Below are positions 1-9,485 of a DNA stretch of 64,000 nucleotides, piece by piece. The notes beneath the pieces are model-generated. The model was not told where the DNA came from and ran no database searches. It saw nothing but the letters and a program-made list of their open reading frames with translations. The stretch spans positions 4,056,501 through 4,120,500 of the forward strand of contig NZ_CP050700.1 of the NCBI RefSeq assembly GCF_010646885.2, written 5' to 3'. Within the stretch, counting starts at the first letter, position 1; each line of letters begins with the position of its first letter. Position numbers and translations under genes: made by a program. This DNA comes from Desulfopila sp. IMCC35008 (GTDB lineage Bacteria; Desulfobacterota; Desulfobulbia; Desulfobulbales; Desulfocapsaceae).

Positions 1-25
1 CGAATGAATACATGAAGGTTTATAT

Positions 26-2290
26 ATGTTAAGCAAGACACTCGAAAAATCACTGATTCGGGCGATCCGGGAAGCCAAGAACCACAAACATGAATATGTA
101 ACTGTGGAGCACCTGCTCTATGGTCTGCTTCATGATGACCTGGCTACCTACATAATCAACGAATGCGGCGGCTCCCTTGATATACTCAAGGAACGTCTTG
201 AGAATTATTTCCTGGGAGAAATCCCCAAACTTACCTCTGCAGACCAGCAGGAACCGACCCAGACCCTGGCCTTCAACCGGGTTTTACAGCGGGCGGTTGC
301 TCACGTACAGAGTTGCGGCAAAAAAGAAGTCGACAGTGGTGATGTTCTCGTCTCTATTTTTTCTGAGGCGGAGTCACATGCCGTTTACTTCCTGAGCTCT
401 GTGGGTGTCGGCAGGATGGCCGTGGTTAATTTTATCTCCCATGAGTTACCTGAGGGGTTGCAAGCGGAGCCCCTTCCCCACCCCCCTGGGGAGGAACCGG
501 AAACCAAGGAAAAATCCAAGGAAGATAAAGCCCTTAAAGAGTTTACCGTAAACCTCACCCAGCAGGCTGCTGAAGGCAAGCTTGATCCCCTGATCGGTCG
601 TGATGACGAAATCAACAGGATCATGCAAGTGCTGTGCAGGAGAAAGAAAAACAACCCGCTGCTGGTGGGTGAACCAGGTGTCGGCAAGACGGCCATGGCA
701 GAAGGATTGGCCCGGCGTATTCATGAAGATAAGGTTGCCCGGCAGGAAGAAAAGAAACCCATCGTGCCGGACCTGCTGCAGGACGTTGAGATTCACCTGC
801 TAGATATGGGTGCGCTCGTAGCCGGCACCAAATATCGCGGTGACTTCGAGAAACGATTAAAGGCGGTCGTATCTGCTATCGAAAAAAAGGAAAACGCTAT
901 CCTCTTTATCGATGAGATGCACACCATCGTCGGTGCAGGTGCAACCAGCGGCGGTTCGATGGATGCATCCAACCTCTTAAAACCTGCACTTCAGGCCGGC
1001 ATATTACGCTGCATTGGTTCTACGACCTACGAGGAATACAAGAACCAGATCGAAAAAGACCGAGCACTCTCGCGCAGATTCCAGAAGATTGATATTGAGG
1101 AACCATCCGTTTCCGATACCATCCAAATCCTTAAAGGATTGAAAAAGAGATATGAGGATCATCACCAAATCCGTTACTCGAAAAACTCGCTGAAGGCCAT
1201 GGCCGAATTAAGTGAGCGGTATATTAACGAACGTTTTCTGCCGGATAAGGCGATTGACGTGATGGACGAGGTAGGTTCGATGTTCCGTCTTGAGGGACGT
1301 CAAAACCGAATGGTCAAGATTAACGACATTGAAAAAGTTGTCTCCAAGGTTGCACGCATACCTGCCAAGAGCGGCACTTCTTCTGACGTGAACGCGCTCA
1401 AAGAGCTGGCACCAAAACTCCAGGACGTTATCTTCGGCCAGGATGAAGCAATTGAGGCGGTCGTATCTGCGGTTAAAAGATCTCGTGCGGGCTTAGGCAA
1501 CCCCGATTCACCGACAGGGAGCTTTCTCTTTGCGGGCCCCACCGGTGTTGGCAAAACAGAGGTTGCCCGTCAGCTTGCCAGCGTCCTTAACGTGCATTTC
1601 GAACGTTTTGATATGAGCGAATACATGGAGAAACACGCCGTAGCGCGCCTTATCGGTTCTCCTCCAGGTTATGTCGGTTTCGACCAGGGTGGTTTATTGA
1701 CCGAAGCAATCCGCAAACACCCTTACTCGGTACTGCTGCTCGATGAAATTGAGAAGGCTCATCAGGACATCTTTTCTATCCTGCTGCAGGTGATGGATCA
1801 CTCCACCCTCACCGACAACTCGGGCAGAAAAGCAGATTTCAGAAACGTCATTATTATCATGACAACGAATGCAGGGGCACGGGAAATGGCCTCCAAGTCA
1901 ATCGGTTTCGTTACGAACGAAAAAGGAAAAGATACCACGGCCATCAACAAGCTATTTGCGCCGGAATTCCGCAACCGTCTCGACGCAACCGTATCTTTTT
2001 CCAAACTTGACGAAAGCAGCGTGGAAAAGGTTGTCGATAAATTGATTAAAGAGTTGGAAGAGCAGCTTGCAGAAAAGCGCGTTTCCATCAAGTTGAGCGA
2101 CAAAGCCAGAACATGGCTTGCAAAAAAAGGATACGATCCCGCTTATGGTGCCCGTCCACTCAGACGACTCATCATGAAAGAGATTGGTGACACCCTCACC
2201 GAAGAAATACTATTTGGTAAACTCTCAAAAGGTGGTGAAGCTGCCGTCGACATGAAGGACGACAAACTGACCTTTAGCTACACTGCATAA
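26..2290 (+). CDS. clpA: ATP-dependent Clp protease ATP-binding subunit ClpA
   Basis: ClpA is the AAA+ unfoldase that recognises substrates, often through the ClpS adaptor, and feeds them to the ClpP peptidase in the cytosol. The 754-residue length matches the family (about 758). The N-domain covers roughly residues 1-145. The first AAA module has Walker A GEPGVGKT near residue 214, and the second has GPTGVGKT near 503. An IGF motif near residue 624, inside SIGFVTNE, is the ClpP-docking loop. The start follows a weak AAGG at 15-18. clpS often lies directly upstream; the first 25 bases are too short to show it. The gene ends before a perfect hairpin terminator. No aat gene follows, unlike the arrangement in many proteobacteria. 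Confidence 0.97.
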   Translation: MLSKTLEKSLIRAIREAKNHKHEYVTVEHLLYGLLHDDLATYIINECGGSLDILKERLENYFLGEIPKLTSADQQEPTQTLAFNRVLQRAVAHVQSCGKKEVDSGDVLVSIFSEAESHAVYFLSSVGVGRMAVVNFISHELPEGLQAEPLPHPPGEEPETKEKSKEDKALKEFTVNLTQQAAEGKLDPLIGRDDEINRIMQVLCRRKKNNPLLVGEPGVGKTAMAEGLARRIHEDKVARQEEKKPIVPDLLQDVEIHLLDMGALVAGTKYRGDFEKRLKAVVSAIEKKENAILFIDEMHTIVGAGATSGGSMDASNLLKPALQAGILRCIGSTTYEEYKNQIEKDRALSRRFQKIDIEEPSVSDTIQILKGLKKRYEDHHQIRYSKNSLKAMAELSERYINERFLPDKAIDVMDEVGSMFRLEGRQNRMVKINDIEKVVSKVARIPAKSGTSSDVNALKELAPKLQDVIFGQDEAIEAVVSAVKRSRAGLGNPDSPTGSFLFAGPTGVGKTEVARQLASVLNVHFERFDMSEYMEKHAVARLIGSPPGYVGFDQGGLLTEAIRKHPYSVLLLDEIEKAHQDIFSILLQVMDHSTLTDNSGRKADFRNVIIIMTTNAGAREMASKSIGFVTNEKGKDTTAINKLFAPEFRNRLDATVSFSKLDESSVEKVVDKLIKELEEQLAEKRVSIKLSDKARTWLAKKGYDPAYGARPLRRLIMKEIGDTLTEEILFGKLSKGGEAAVDMKDDKLTFSYTA

Positions 2291-2345
2291 CGAAGACATT
2301 ACTCCACGTGTTTCCGAATTCAGAGCATATCGACTTTTGATTATT

Positions 2346-2375
2346 GGGTGGTTTTATTGATACATAAAACCACCC
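2346..2375. terminator. Bidirectional terminator between clpA and the integrase remnant
   Basis: Perfect 12-bp inverted repeat (GGGTGGTTTTAT / ATAAAACCACCC) with a six-base loop TGATAC. It sits 55 bp after the clpA stop and touches the stop codon of the convergent integrase remnant. The T- and A-rich inner arms fit termination in both directions. Confidence 0.75.
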
Positions 2376-2720
2376 TCAAAGATTATCAAGAGGACTCGTT
2401 ACCGGATTTCTCATATCCTTTACGACATGAGTATAAATCATTGTTGTTTCAACACGGGCATGTCCCAGATAATCCTGAATCTGCCTGATATCCACCCCCC
2501 TGAAGCAACAAGTGTGTTGCAAATGAGTGACGGAGACTATGAACAGATGCGTGTTTGTGTATACCACTTTCTTTTAATGCTCTTTTGAGCGCTCGCTGGA
2601 GCACCTGTGCTCTACGGTGATGCCTCCTCACAGGCCACTTTCAGGATCCATCGGGTTTCCTGCCCTCGCCACATACTTCTTTCTGAGACCTACAGCAAAC
2701 ACATACAATTTGCCAGGTGT
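2376..2720 (-). pseudogene. Integron integrase (IntI-type tyrosine recombinase), C-terminal remnant with frameshifts
   Basis: Only the catalytic C-terminal part is readable. Reading from 2720 down there is a YVF...DPESGL stretch, then a frame change near 2630. Next come [20 protein letters not shown] and [14 protein letters not shown], then a frame change in a G-run near 2500, and finally [38 protein letters not shown] and stop. The catalytic Arg (LRHSFATH), LGH His and YTH Tyr are present. The RRHH..VLQ..K.A block before the LRH motif and the SPLD ending are typical of IntI rather than XerC/D. The N-terminal two thirds are missing or unrecognisable, so it should be inactive. Its minus orientation is what an intI would have beside a plus-strand cassette array, but the candidate array lies 18 kb away. 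Confidence 0.8.
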
Positions 2721-2912
2721 CGTAGTGTACCATCCCGTCTTTATAGAGATGATATGATGCCTCAGCATCCTCTCCATACACTTTCGCCCTCTGGTATTGA
2801 TAGTGTACTGTCTCCTGAAAAAAGGCAGAGACTCAGCCCCTGGTGTCGATTGGCAATGCACTGAATCAACAGAGAAACACAGCCAAAAAAAGATGACGGG
2901 AGTGAGATATGA

Positions 2913-3148
2913 CCTGATGCAAATTCTTTTTTCAGCACTCAACTATTTCATAGAGAACAACTTCTGGGTTACGGGTTCTTTGGGGTGGCAGAGAGGGCAA
3001 GCACCCTGCCGGGACATCAGCTGCTGCCATTTTTGCAGGACCGTATTTGGCACTTCAACTACCTCAAGCCCTTGCGGAGAAGGAATTACGCGTTATGATT
3101 CATACGCTGGATATAGGCTACCGATACGGCCATATACCACACTTGTGA
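2913..3148 (+). pseudogene. Decayed gene fragment of unknown function
   Basis: An open frame from 2913 to the TGA at 3096-3098 has protein-like composition (for example GYGFFGVAERASTLPGHQLL and RIWHFNYLKPLRRRNYAL). It continues in the next frame through an overlapping ATG at 3095 (MIHTLDIGYRYGHIPHL, stop at 3148). I see no start codon with a ribosome binding site, and a stop lies just upstream at 2910-2912. I do not recognise the family. Reading it as one gene broken by a frameshift near 3095 is an inference. The neighbouring 2720-2910 stretch shows nothing I can support. Confidence 0.35.
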
Positions 3149-3202
3149 TTATTTCCCGCTTCCTGGAAATTGACAGTCCAGAAGCCTGAGCAGATAGTAT
3201 TT

Positions 3203-4072
3203 ATGGAAAACATGAATGACATAACTGAGAAAATAATTGCCTGGGCGGCTCGGCTGGAGAACAACCGGCTGGGCCCGGACTCTGACCTTTTCGCCTTTGG
3301 CGAGCCGCTTGTAGGTTTTGCTGCCGGCAATGATCCTCTGTTTGCCTTTTTACAAGAGGATATCGGACCAGATTTCTACTGGACTCCTGAGATAGCCTAT
3401 AGAATTGCCTTCCCACTGGAAGAACTGAGTGCAGATGATCTGAGTGTTATTACCTGGGTATTGCCACAGACCGAAAACACTCGGATGGCGCACGGCAGAA
3501 TGCATGAAATGCCAAGTATAGAGTGGAGCAAGGCTCGCCACTATGGTGAACAGGTGAATATGAACCTGCGTCGTTATGTCGTTGAGATGATGGCGATAGA
3601 TGGCTATCATGCCTGCAGCCCCATGCTGATGCCTGAATGGTCAAGGGAAACGTCAGCCAGATACGGCTATGCGTCGAGCTGGTCTGAGAGACACACCGCC
3701 TATGTTTGCGGCCTTGGTACTTTTGGTTTGTCAGATGGTCTTATCACGCGGGCCGGGAAGGCTATTCGGGTTGGCTCTGCAGTGGTTCGCAGAAAATTAT
3801 CACCATCACCGCGTGAATACACCCACCACATGGCCTGGTGCATGCGTTTTGCCGGACGTGAGTGCATGGCCTGTATCAGGCGTTGCCCGATTGGCGCCAT
3901 TTCCGAATGTGGGCATGATAAGGTACGGTGCAAAGAGTATATCCGCAACGTCACCGCCGAATATGTTGAACAGCATCAGCTAGGTTTTACAGTCAACAGC
4001 TGCGGTCTCTGCCAGACCAGAGTGCCGTGTGAAGAGGGAATTCCTTTCGCCAGGGGTAGAAAGAGAAGATAA
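3203..4072 (+). CDS. QueG-like 4Fe-4S protein (epoxyqueuosine reductase-related)
   Basis: Cytosolic iron-sulfur protein of about 289 residues related to the ferredoxin-like part of epoxyqueuosine reductase (QueG), which reduces epoxyqueuosine in tRNA using cobalamin and two [4Fe-4S] clusters. The C-terminal third has a cluster motif CMACIRRCPIGAI and a second cysteine group CGLCQTRVPCE. A GLGTFGLSDGLIT segment matches the QueG-type core. It is shorter than true QueG (about 350-380) and lacks a clear HEAT-like C-terminus, so it may be a paralogue with another reductase role. The frame is open from ATG 3170. I prefer ATG 3203 (MENMNDITEK), though neither start has a strong ribosome binding site. 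It stands alone between decayed DNA and the convergent kinase gene. Confidence 0.7.
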   Translation: MENMNDITEKIIAWAARLENNRLGPDSDLFAFGEPLVGFAAGNDPLFAFLQEDIGPDFYWTPEIAYRIAFPLEELSADDLSVITWVLPQTENTRMAHGRMHEMPSIEWSKARHYGEQVNMNLRRYVVEMMAIDGYHACSPMLMPEWSRETSARYGYASSWSERHTAYVCGLGTFGLSDGLITRAGKAIRVGSAVVRRKLSPSPREYTHHMAWCMRFAGRECMACIRRCPIGAISECGHDKVRCKEYIRNVTAEYVEQHQLGFTVNSCGLCQTRVPCEEGIPFARGRKRR

Positions 4073-4180
4073 ACCTCAGTTGATTATGGCTAACCACTGG
4101 GATCAATACAAGCCATTGTCAAGTTTCATCCCCGCCCTGATTCGCTCACTCCGCCTGAATTGCACACCCCAAGGCGCTGC

Positions 4181-7100
4181 TTACGACGGACCCTTGGCTT
4201 CAGCTTCATCGAGCACTTTTCTTACGAGTGCGGCAAATTCAGTTTTGACAATTGGCTTTAAGATAAATCCGTTAACACCACGCTCTCTTGCATTTTCCTC
4301 GGTTATTCTACCACTATACCCAGTGCATAAGATAGTCGGAATGTTCGGTCTGATGACTCGAATTTCTTCTACCAACCTGTCTCCTGCTATATTTGGCATC
4401 GTTATATCGGAAATCACCAGATCAAAACTGTCAGCTTTTAAACGAAATAGCTCCAGCGCCTCCAAACTGCTTGTTCTGGTAGTCACAGAATAGCCAAGAC
4501 TCTCCAGCATTCTCGACTCCATTTTAACGACTGCAGCCTCATCATCAACGAGCAAAATGCGCTCTTTGCCCAGTGGAAACACCTCGATTTCATCGCCAAT
4601 TACCTGGTTACGTTTGCTAACGATGGGTAAAAGGACAGTAACAGTTGTCCCCACATCAAGGGTACTGTCCACGAAAACCTTTCCACCATAAGTTTCTACG
4701 ATACCGTGTACTAAAGAGAGCCCAAGACCCGTTCCTTGCCCTTGAGCCTTCGTAGTGAAATAGGGTTCGAAAATCTGTTTGATATGTTCCGGCGAAATAC
4801 CTGCCCCACTGTCAGAAACTTTCAACTCTACATAACGACCAAAATCCAATTCCAGCGGTTTACTTGTATCAGAGTCGCTGATATGAATATCTTGCAAACT
4901 GACATCGAGAATGCCCTGTTCATCCTTCATGGCATGGATTGCATTCGTGGCTAAATTCATTAATATTTGATGCAGCCGGGTAGGATTTCCCATGATGAGG
5001 GACTTACTGGTAATGGTGATTTTGATATCAATGGTTGTGGGCACGGTAGACCGTAAAAATTTAATTACCTCCTTAACAAGCAGAGCAACCTCAATCGGTC
5101 TCTGTTCTTCATTTGATTGTCTGGCGAAAGCAAGGATCTGCGAGACAAGGTCCTTGGCACGTATTCCTGCCAAATACACTTCCTGCAAATCGCTACCAAG
5201 CTCAGATCCAGATTCGACTTGCCCCTGCGCCAGTTCTGTAAAACCGAGTATAGCCGTGAGAATATTGTTAAAATCATGAGCGATCCCACCGGCCAAGGTG
5301 CCTATTGACTCCATTTTTTGGGCTTGCAGCAACTGGCTCTGCAATAGCTCCCGTTCCTGTTCCTTTTTTTCCCGTTCAGCTACGTCACGTATAATTGCCA
5401 GGTTACCAATCCAATGGTTGTCTGTATCATAGAGCTTTGCAGCGAAAGTCTCACCAGGAAATGTCCGACCGTTTTTATGCCGGTATTGCGTATGGTACCA
5501 ATGCTGCTGTTTGAGCGCCTCTTCGCTGAATATTGCAGCTCCCGCGTTGGTAAATTTCTCTTGGCTTGCATAAAGTATTGCCGCAGATTTTCCCACCAAT
5601 TCCTCTGCTGAATAGCCAAACAGCGTTTCCATGCCATTGTTTACCAAGACAATCTCCCGGTTGGGCTTGGCCATCACAACCCCCTCGGGAATAGTCTGGA
5701 ACATAATCAAAAACAGCTTCTGCTGTTTGAGCAGTTCTTCCTCAGCACGTTTGCGCTGAGTGATATCGGATACAATGCCCTCAATGGCTTCCAATTGGCC
5801 GACCTTGTTTCTGACAAAAACATTTCGCTGAAAAATCCAACGACTCCCCTTGTCTTTGTGAATGATCATGTATTCAAATGTGGCAGGCTGCTCACCCTCC
5901 AATAATCGCTGCCATTGTTCTTCGAAATACGACATCGAATCAGGATGAAGAATTTCTTTAATAAACATAGGATTGTCGTAAAACACTTCAGGGGAATAAC
6001 CAAAAATTGTCTGTACAGCAGGACTTACATATTCATATTTCCCTTCAGGCAGGATCATTCTATATATAACATCTGGCGAATTTTCAGTCAGACGGCGATA
6101 TTTTTCCTCGCTCTTCTTCAACTCCAGCTCAGCGAGTTTGCGTTCCGTCGTTACCTCGGTATAGGTGATCATGCCACCGATTGTGCCCTTTGCAGAATAC
6201 CAGGGTCTGCACTCCCACCGATTGTAGGTCGTCGATCCATCTCTTCGGATGAAAGAATCGCTCTCACTTCTCTCAACAGCACCCTGCAGTATCCTTTGAT
6301 GCACGTCCTTCCAACGCTGCGGCATTTCGGGAAAAACTTCATAATGGTGCTGGCCGATAATCTCTGATTCCTTTACATTATAGTCTTGAAGATATCTGTC
6401 ACTGACCGCTATATACCTAAGACCATTGTCATAAACTGCCAGGGCGTTGGGGTCGTGCTTTATTATATAGCGTAAAATCCGCTCACTCCCACGTAACTTC
6501 TCTTCAGCCTTTATCCGCTCAGTAATATCCAGCCCCACTAAAGAGATCAGCTCGATATTGCCTTGCTCGTCGAAAATTGGCGAAAAGGTACGTAGTGAGT
6601 GCTTTATTTGTCTGTTTTTATCTAAATAAGAGACCTCGTCATGGACCATTTGACCTTGTTGCACATCTTTGACAGCTCTTTTCGTCTGCTGATATACCTG
6701 GACCAGAGATTTCCACCAGTCAACATTCCAGATCGGGGTACCTACCGCATTTGTAGCGAGGTCACCGCAAACTTCGTAGCACAGGTTGTTCATCTCCACC
6801 ACATTGCCAGCGGGGTCCAGGATAAGGCTAAACTGGTATGACTGATTAAACATCGCCCTGAACCTGGATTCACTGCGCCGCAATGCTTGCTCGGCAGCCC
6901 GGTTCTGCGATAAGTCACGAATCGACATCCGTACAGCGGGCACTCCTTGCCAAACCGTCTCGCTGGCCCACAATTCCACCGGAACAACCTCATTGTCCGG
7001 CGTCACCATTTCGACCTCAACCCTTTCACTGCCACTTGTGGGAATCCCAAGCTGCGTTCCGATAATATTGTTTCTGGGCCGCCGTAAGATCTTTTCAGCC

Positions 7101-7288
7101 GCAGGATTGGCTAAGAGAATAACCCCCTGCAGATCAACCACCAGAATCCCATCCCCACTGTCACGTATAACAGCGGCGAGGTTTTCATCCTCTTTTCGTT
7201 GAAGAACTTGAACTTGATGACGCAGTCCGGTGATCTCGGCAATCAACTCGGCACTTGTCTTAGAATGGTCTTTGCCGTTAGCGGTCAT
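4181..7288 (-). CDS. Soluble hybrid sensor histidine kinase with five PAS domains and a C-terminal receiver
   Basis: 1035 residues with no membrane segment. Five PAS domains follow a short N-terminal coiled coil, at about 35-135, 140-265, 265-390, 392-518 and 520-645; several end in DITERKxAE-like linkers. The HisKA domain has the phospho-acceptor box GGIAHDFNNILTAI, and the ATPase domain has N-box NLATNAIHAM and G-boxes DSGAGIS and GQGTGLGLS. A receiver at about 910-1030 carries DDE and SDITMP for the phosphorylatable Asp and a KP pair. It lies about 300 bp downstream of kaiC on the same strand and could be the output or input kinase of the Kai module. That link rests only on position. The 4073-4180 gap holds nothing I recognise. 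Confidence 0.93.
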   Translation of the reverse strand: MTANGKDHSKTSAELIAEITGLRHQVQVLQRKEDENLAAVIRDSGDGILVVDLQGVILLANPAAEKILRRPRNNIIGTQLGIPTSGSERVEVEMVTPDNEVVPVELWASETVWQGVPAVRMSIRDLSQNRAAEQALRRSESRFRAMFNQSYQFSLILDPAGNVVEMNNLCYEVCGDLATNAVGTPIWNVDWWKSLVQVYQQTKRAVKDVQQGQMVHDEVSYLDKNRQIKHSLRTFSPIFDEQGNIELISLVGLDITERIKAEEKLRGSERILRYIIKHDPNALAVYDNGLRYIAVSDRYLQDYNVKESEIIGQHHYEVFPEMPQRWKDVHQRILQGAVERSESDSFIRRDGSTTYNRWECRPWYSAKGTIGGMITYTEVTTERKLAELELKKSEEKYRRLTENSPDVIYRMILPEGKYEYVSPAVQTIFGYSPEVFYDNPMFIKEILHPDSMSYFEEQWQRLLEGEQPATFEYMIIHKDKGSRWIFQRNVFVRNKVGQLEAIEGIVSDITQRKRAEEELLKQQKLFLIMFQTIPEGVVMAKPNREIVLVNNGMETLFGYSAEELVGKSAAILYASQEKFTNAGAAIFSEEALKQQHWYHTQYRHKNGRTFPGETFAAKLYDTDNHWIGNLAIIRDVAEREKKEQERELLQSQLLQAQKMESIGTLAGGIAHDFNNILTAILGFTELAQGQVESGSELGSDLQEVYLAGIRAKDLVSQILAFARQSNEEQRPIEVALLVKEVIKFLRSTVPTTIDIKITITSKSLIMGNPTRLHQILMNLATNAIHAMKDEQGILDVSLQDIHISDSDTSKPLELDFGRYVELKVSDSGAGISPEHIKQIFEPYFTTKAQGQGTGLGLSLVHGIVETYGGKVFVDSTLDVGTTVTVLLPIVSKRNQVIGDEIEVFPLGKERILLVDDEAAVVKMESRMLESLGYSVTTRTSSLEALELFRLKADSFDLVISDITMPNIAGDRLVEEIRVIRPNIPTILCTGYSGRITEENARERGVNGFILKPIVKTEFAALVRKVLDEAEAKGPS

Positions 7289-7583
7289 ATTTACTCTGTC
7301 TCTTAAAACGTTATGTAATTTTCATCCTGCAACTAACCCATTATTCACATTTTTGCTGCATTCATCCTAAAGGTATCAAGGGTGCCGCTACAGCAATCTA
7401 CCGCAAGCCTTGATAACAAAGATGATGGATTCAGCTGTCACGCCCACAGGCTGAAAATTACGCTTGAGCGCCAGCGTTCTTTCGCGGCCCAAGCTGTAAC
7501 CGGCAAATACAAATCCTGGTCTTTAATAATTTGATATTACAGGATATACAAAACAGTAATTGGCTTTTTCATGGGTTATTAGG

Positions 7584-9116
7584 CTAGCCTTTTGTTTTAG
7601 CGAATCGTTTACCCAACTTGATTCCGCCTTGCATAATTTCATACCGAAAGATATCCCTAATGTGGTCACTACCCCGCAGTTTGAAAATATTCATAAGCTT
7701 CATGATTCGCTGATCCCGTTCCACATAACGGAGTAATACAATTCCGTCGACAATGGAACTCAGGCGCATTTCGTTGGTAGCAAGGCTGCCAAAAAACTGT
7801 CCTTCTCCTGCACCAAAAGAATCGGCGCTGAGGTAATTCATATAGCAGGAGATTCCACGGGTCTTGAAGAAAGTGCTTACCTGAATCAAAAACTCTCGTA
7901 TCTTGTTGCTGTCCATGGTTGATGATTCCAGACTGGAAACAGAATCAATAACCACCCGTTCTATTGCCTGTGCTTTTACGGTAGCAACAATCTGTCTGAG
8001 AAGCTTATCGGTTGATATATCAATCAGTTCACTACGAATAAAATGCAGTTTACCCTCTTGTTCAAATAGTTCTAAATCCCAATCATGGGCCTTCGCGGTT
8101 TTTTTCAGTTGCGCAACCGGCTCCTCCAAAGCAATCCATAGACACTTTTGCCCCTCTTTGATGCCCTGCACGAGAAAGTGCATTCCCAGGAGGGTTTTAC
8201 CGGTTCCCGTGTTTCCGGCAATGAGCATCATATGTCCCTGCGGTACACCACCGCTCATGGCTTCATCAAGATTTGTGATACCGGTACTTTCTCTAATGTT
8301 AAAGTCGGTAATGGCAGTATTACTGTCGAGAGGAATCTTGGGGTATATTGACAGGCCACAGGCATCAATATCATACTCCACAAGGCCACTGCGATACCCA
8401 AGGCCGCGCATTTTGAGTACGCTCACTGTGCGAATGATCTTGTTCTGGCCATGATGGGTCCCAAGCCGTATCGCTCCATCTGAGACGAACTCCTCAATAC
8501 TGTTACCCCCATGCACACCATGCTCAATTGTTCTCTCTGCACTTATCAGCGTGGTAACACCAAGTTTTTTGAATTGGTCCATCAGGGCAAAGAGCAACTC
8601 CCTGACCTTGTATTCCCCGACCAGATGTGAATATCTACCAAAAACTGTGCCAATACTGTCTACGGCGACACGCTCGGCACCTATCTTTTCGATGAAATGC
8701 GCGACTCTTTGCAGCAGGACTTCCCAGTCGAAATCACCGCTCTGCCCGGTTTGTACAAACTTAGGAGAGCAATCGATAATAGCCAGCTGACCGGAATTTA
8801 TCAGCTCCACATAGTTCCAACCAAAACCTGATGTATTGCGAATAATATCATCCGGGCGCTCTTCAAAAGTTATATAGATACCATTCTGGTTATATTTGGT
8901 AATGCCTCTATAAAGAAACTCGTTTAAGAGCACAGTCTTGCCGGTTCCGGTGGTGCCGGTAACAAGCATCGTTCTGCCTTTGGCGAGTCCTCCTCCCAGA
9001 ACTTCATCAAGCCCTGTAATACCGGTTTCCAGGCGTTCAAGCACCTTAACGGACTCTTGAGAAGATTTATGGTATTGCTGCGTTTTATCTGGTGTATTGC
9101 TCTGGGTCTTGCTCAT
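7584..9116 (-). CDS. kaiC: KaiC-type double-domain RecA-like ATPase
   Basis: KaiC is the hexameric ATPase, autokinase and phosphatase of the Kai clock. This copy has 510 residues, close to 519 in Synechococcus, with both lobes. CI Walker A GTTGTGKT is near residue 54 with the catalytic Glu pair in TFEER. CII Walker A GNTGTGKT is near 301 with a Glu pair in ALEEP. In the segment matching the cyanobacterial phosphosites (HIST, S431/T432) this protein has RLSS near 451-454, so a Ser-Ser pair replaces Ser-Thr. The C-terminal tail is short and Lys-rich. I chose ATG 9116, behind GGAAGGAGAAG; an upstream in-frame codon at 9134 is TTG and lies inside that ribosome binding site. kaiB is 57 bp upstream and no kaiA is seen. 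Confidence 0.95.
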   Translation of the reverse strand: MSKTQSNTPDKTQQYHKSSQESVKVLERLETGITGLDEVLGGGLAKGRTMLVTGTTGTGKTVLLNEFLYRGITKYNQNGIYITFEERPDDIIRNTSGFGWNYVELINSGQLAIIDCSPKFVQTGQSGDFDWEVLLQRVAHFIEKIGAERVAVDSIGTVFGRYSHLVGEYKVRELLFALMDQFKKLGVTTLISAERTIEHGVHGGNSIEEFVSDGAIRLGTHHGQNKIIRTVSVLKMRGLGYRSGLVEYDIDACGLSIYPKIPLDSNTAITDFNIRESTGITNLDEAMSGGVPQGHMMLIAGNTGTGKTLLGMHFLVQGIKEGQKCLWIALEEPVAQLKKTAKAHDWDLELFEQEGKLHFIRSELIDISTDKLLRQIVATVKAQAIERVVIDSVSSLESSTMDSNKIREFLIQVSTFFKTRGISCYMNYLSADSFGAGEGQFFGSLATNEMRLSSIVDGIVLLRYVERDQRIMKLMNIFKLRGSDHIRDIFRYEIMQGGIKLGKRFAKTKG

Positions 9117-9173
9117 CTTCTCCTTCCCCTTCAACTCATTTTACCTAGCGGATTTATTTATCGTCACGATCGC

Positions 9174-9485
9174 TCAAAATAGTTGCTCACCCAACCCTAA
9201 GCCTGAAACCGCCTTATCCGTTTCACTAAGATTGCCTAATACTCTTCTTTCCGGACAGGGATACATACGCACTACGGTGGGCACAGCCAAGATATCGGGC
9301 GGAACAGCTTCAATATCAGCCATTATATCAATTACTTCCAGAGTAAATTGGTCATGAAGATATTTTTCCAAAAGGTCTCGCAGGTTTTTTTCAGCCTGTC
9401 TGGACATCAACGAACTACCGCCCTTGTATAAAATAAACTTCCAGGTCTCAGAGGTACCTGACACTTCAGTCTGTGATTTTGCCAT
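9174..9485 (-). CDS. kaiB: KaiB-like thioredoxin-fold protein
   Basis: 103 residues, the KaiB size. The segments WKFILYKGG, the Leu/Glu-rich first helix, FTLEVIDIMADIEAVPPDIL and AVPTVVRMYPCPERRVLGNL follow the KaiB fold, including the conserved proline-rich turn and RRxxG region. KaiB binds the KaiC ring in a fold-switched state and drives dephosphorylation; noncyanobacterial KaiB/KaiC pairs are also linked to stress timing. An AGGAA sits before the ATG. It is the first gene of the kaiB-kaiC unit. Its promoter should lie in the 645-bp gap before the divergent response regulator. Confidence 0.93.
   Translation of the reverse strand: MAKSQTEVSGTSETWKFILYKGGSSLMSRQAEKNLRDLLEKYLHDQFTLEVIDIMADIEAVPPDILAVPTVVRMYPCPERRVLGNLSETDKAVSGLGLGEQLF

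Noticed and set aside
1..25. End of clpS upstream of clpA
   Set aside because: Only 25 bases are visible and two stop codons fit different frames.
2642..2831. Cysteine-containing minus-strand frame (YHLYKDGMVHYDTWQIVCVC)
   Set aside because: It has no start and overlaps the frame that continues the integrase motif; most likely a shadow.
2797..3189. 130-codon plus-strand open frame
   Set aside because: Composition is not protein-like; it spans intI-flanking decayed DNA and a better-looking fragment in another frame.
9117..9134. Upstream TTG start for KaiC adding MKGKEK
   Set aside because: The codon lies inside the GGAAGGAG ribosome binding site of the ATG at 9116.
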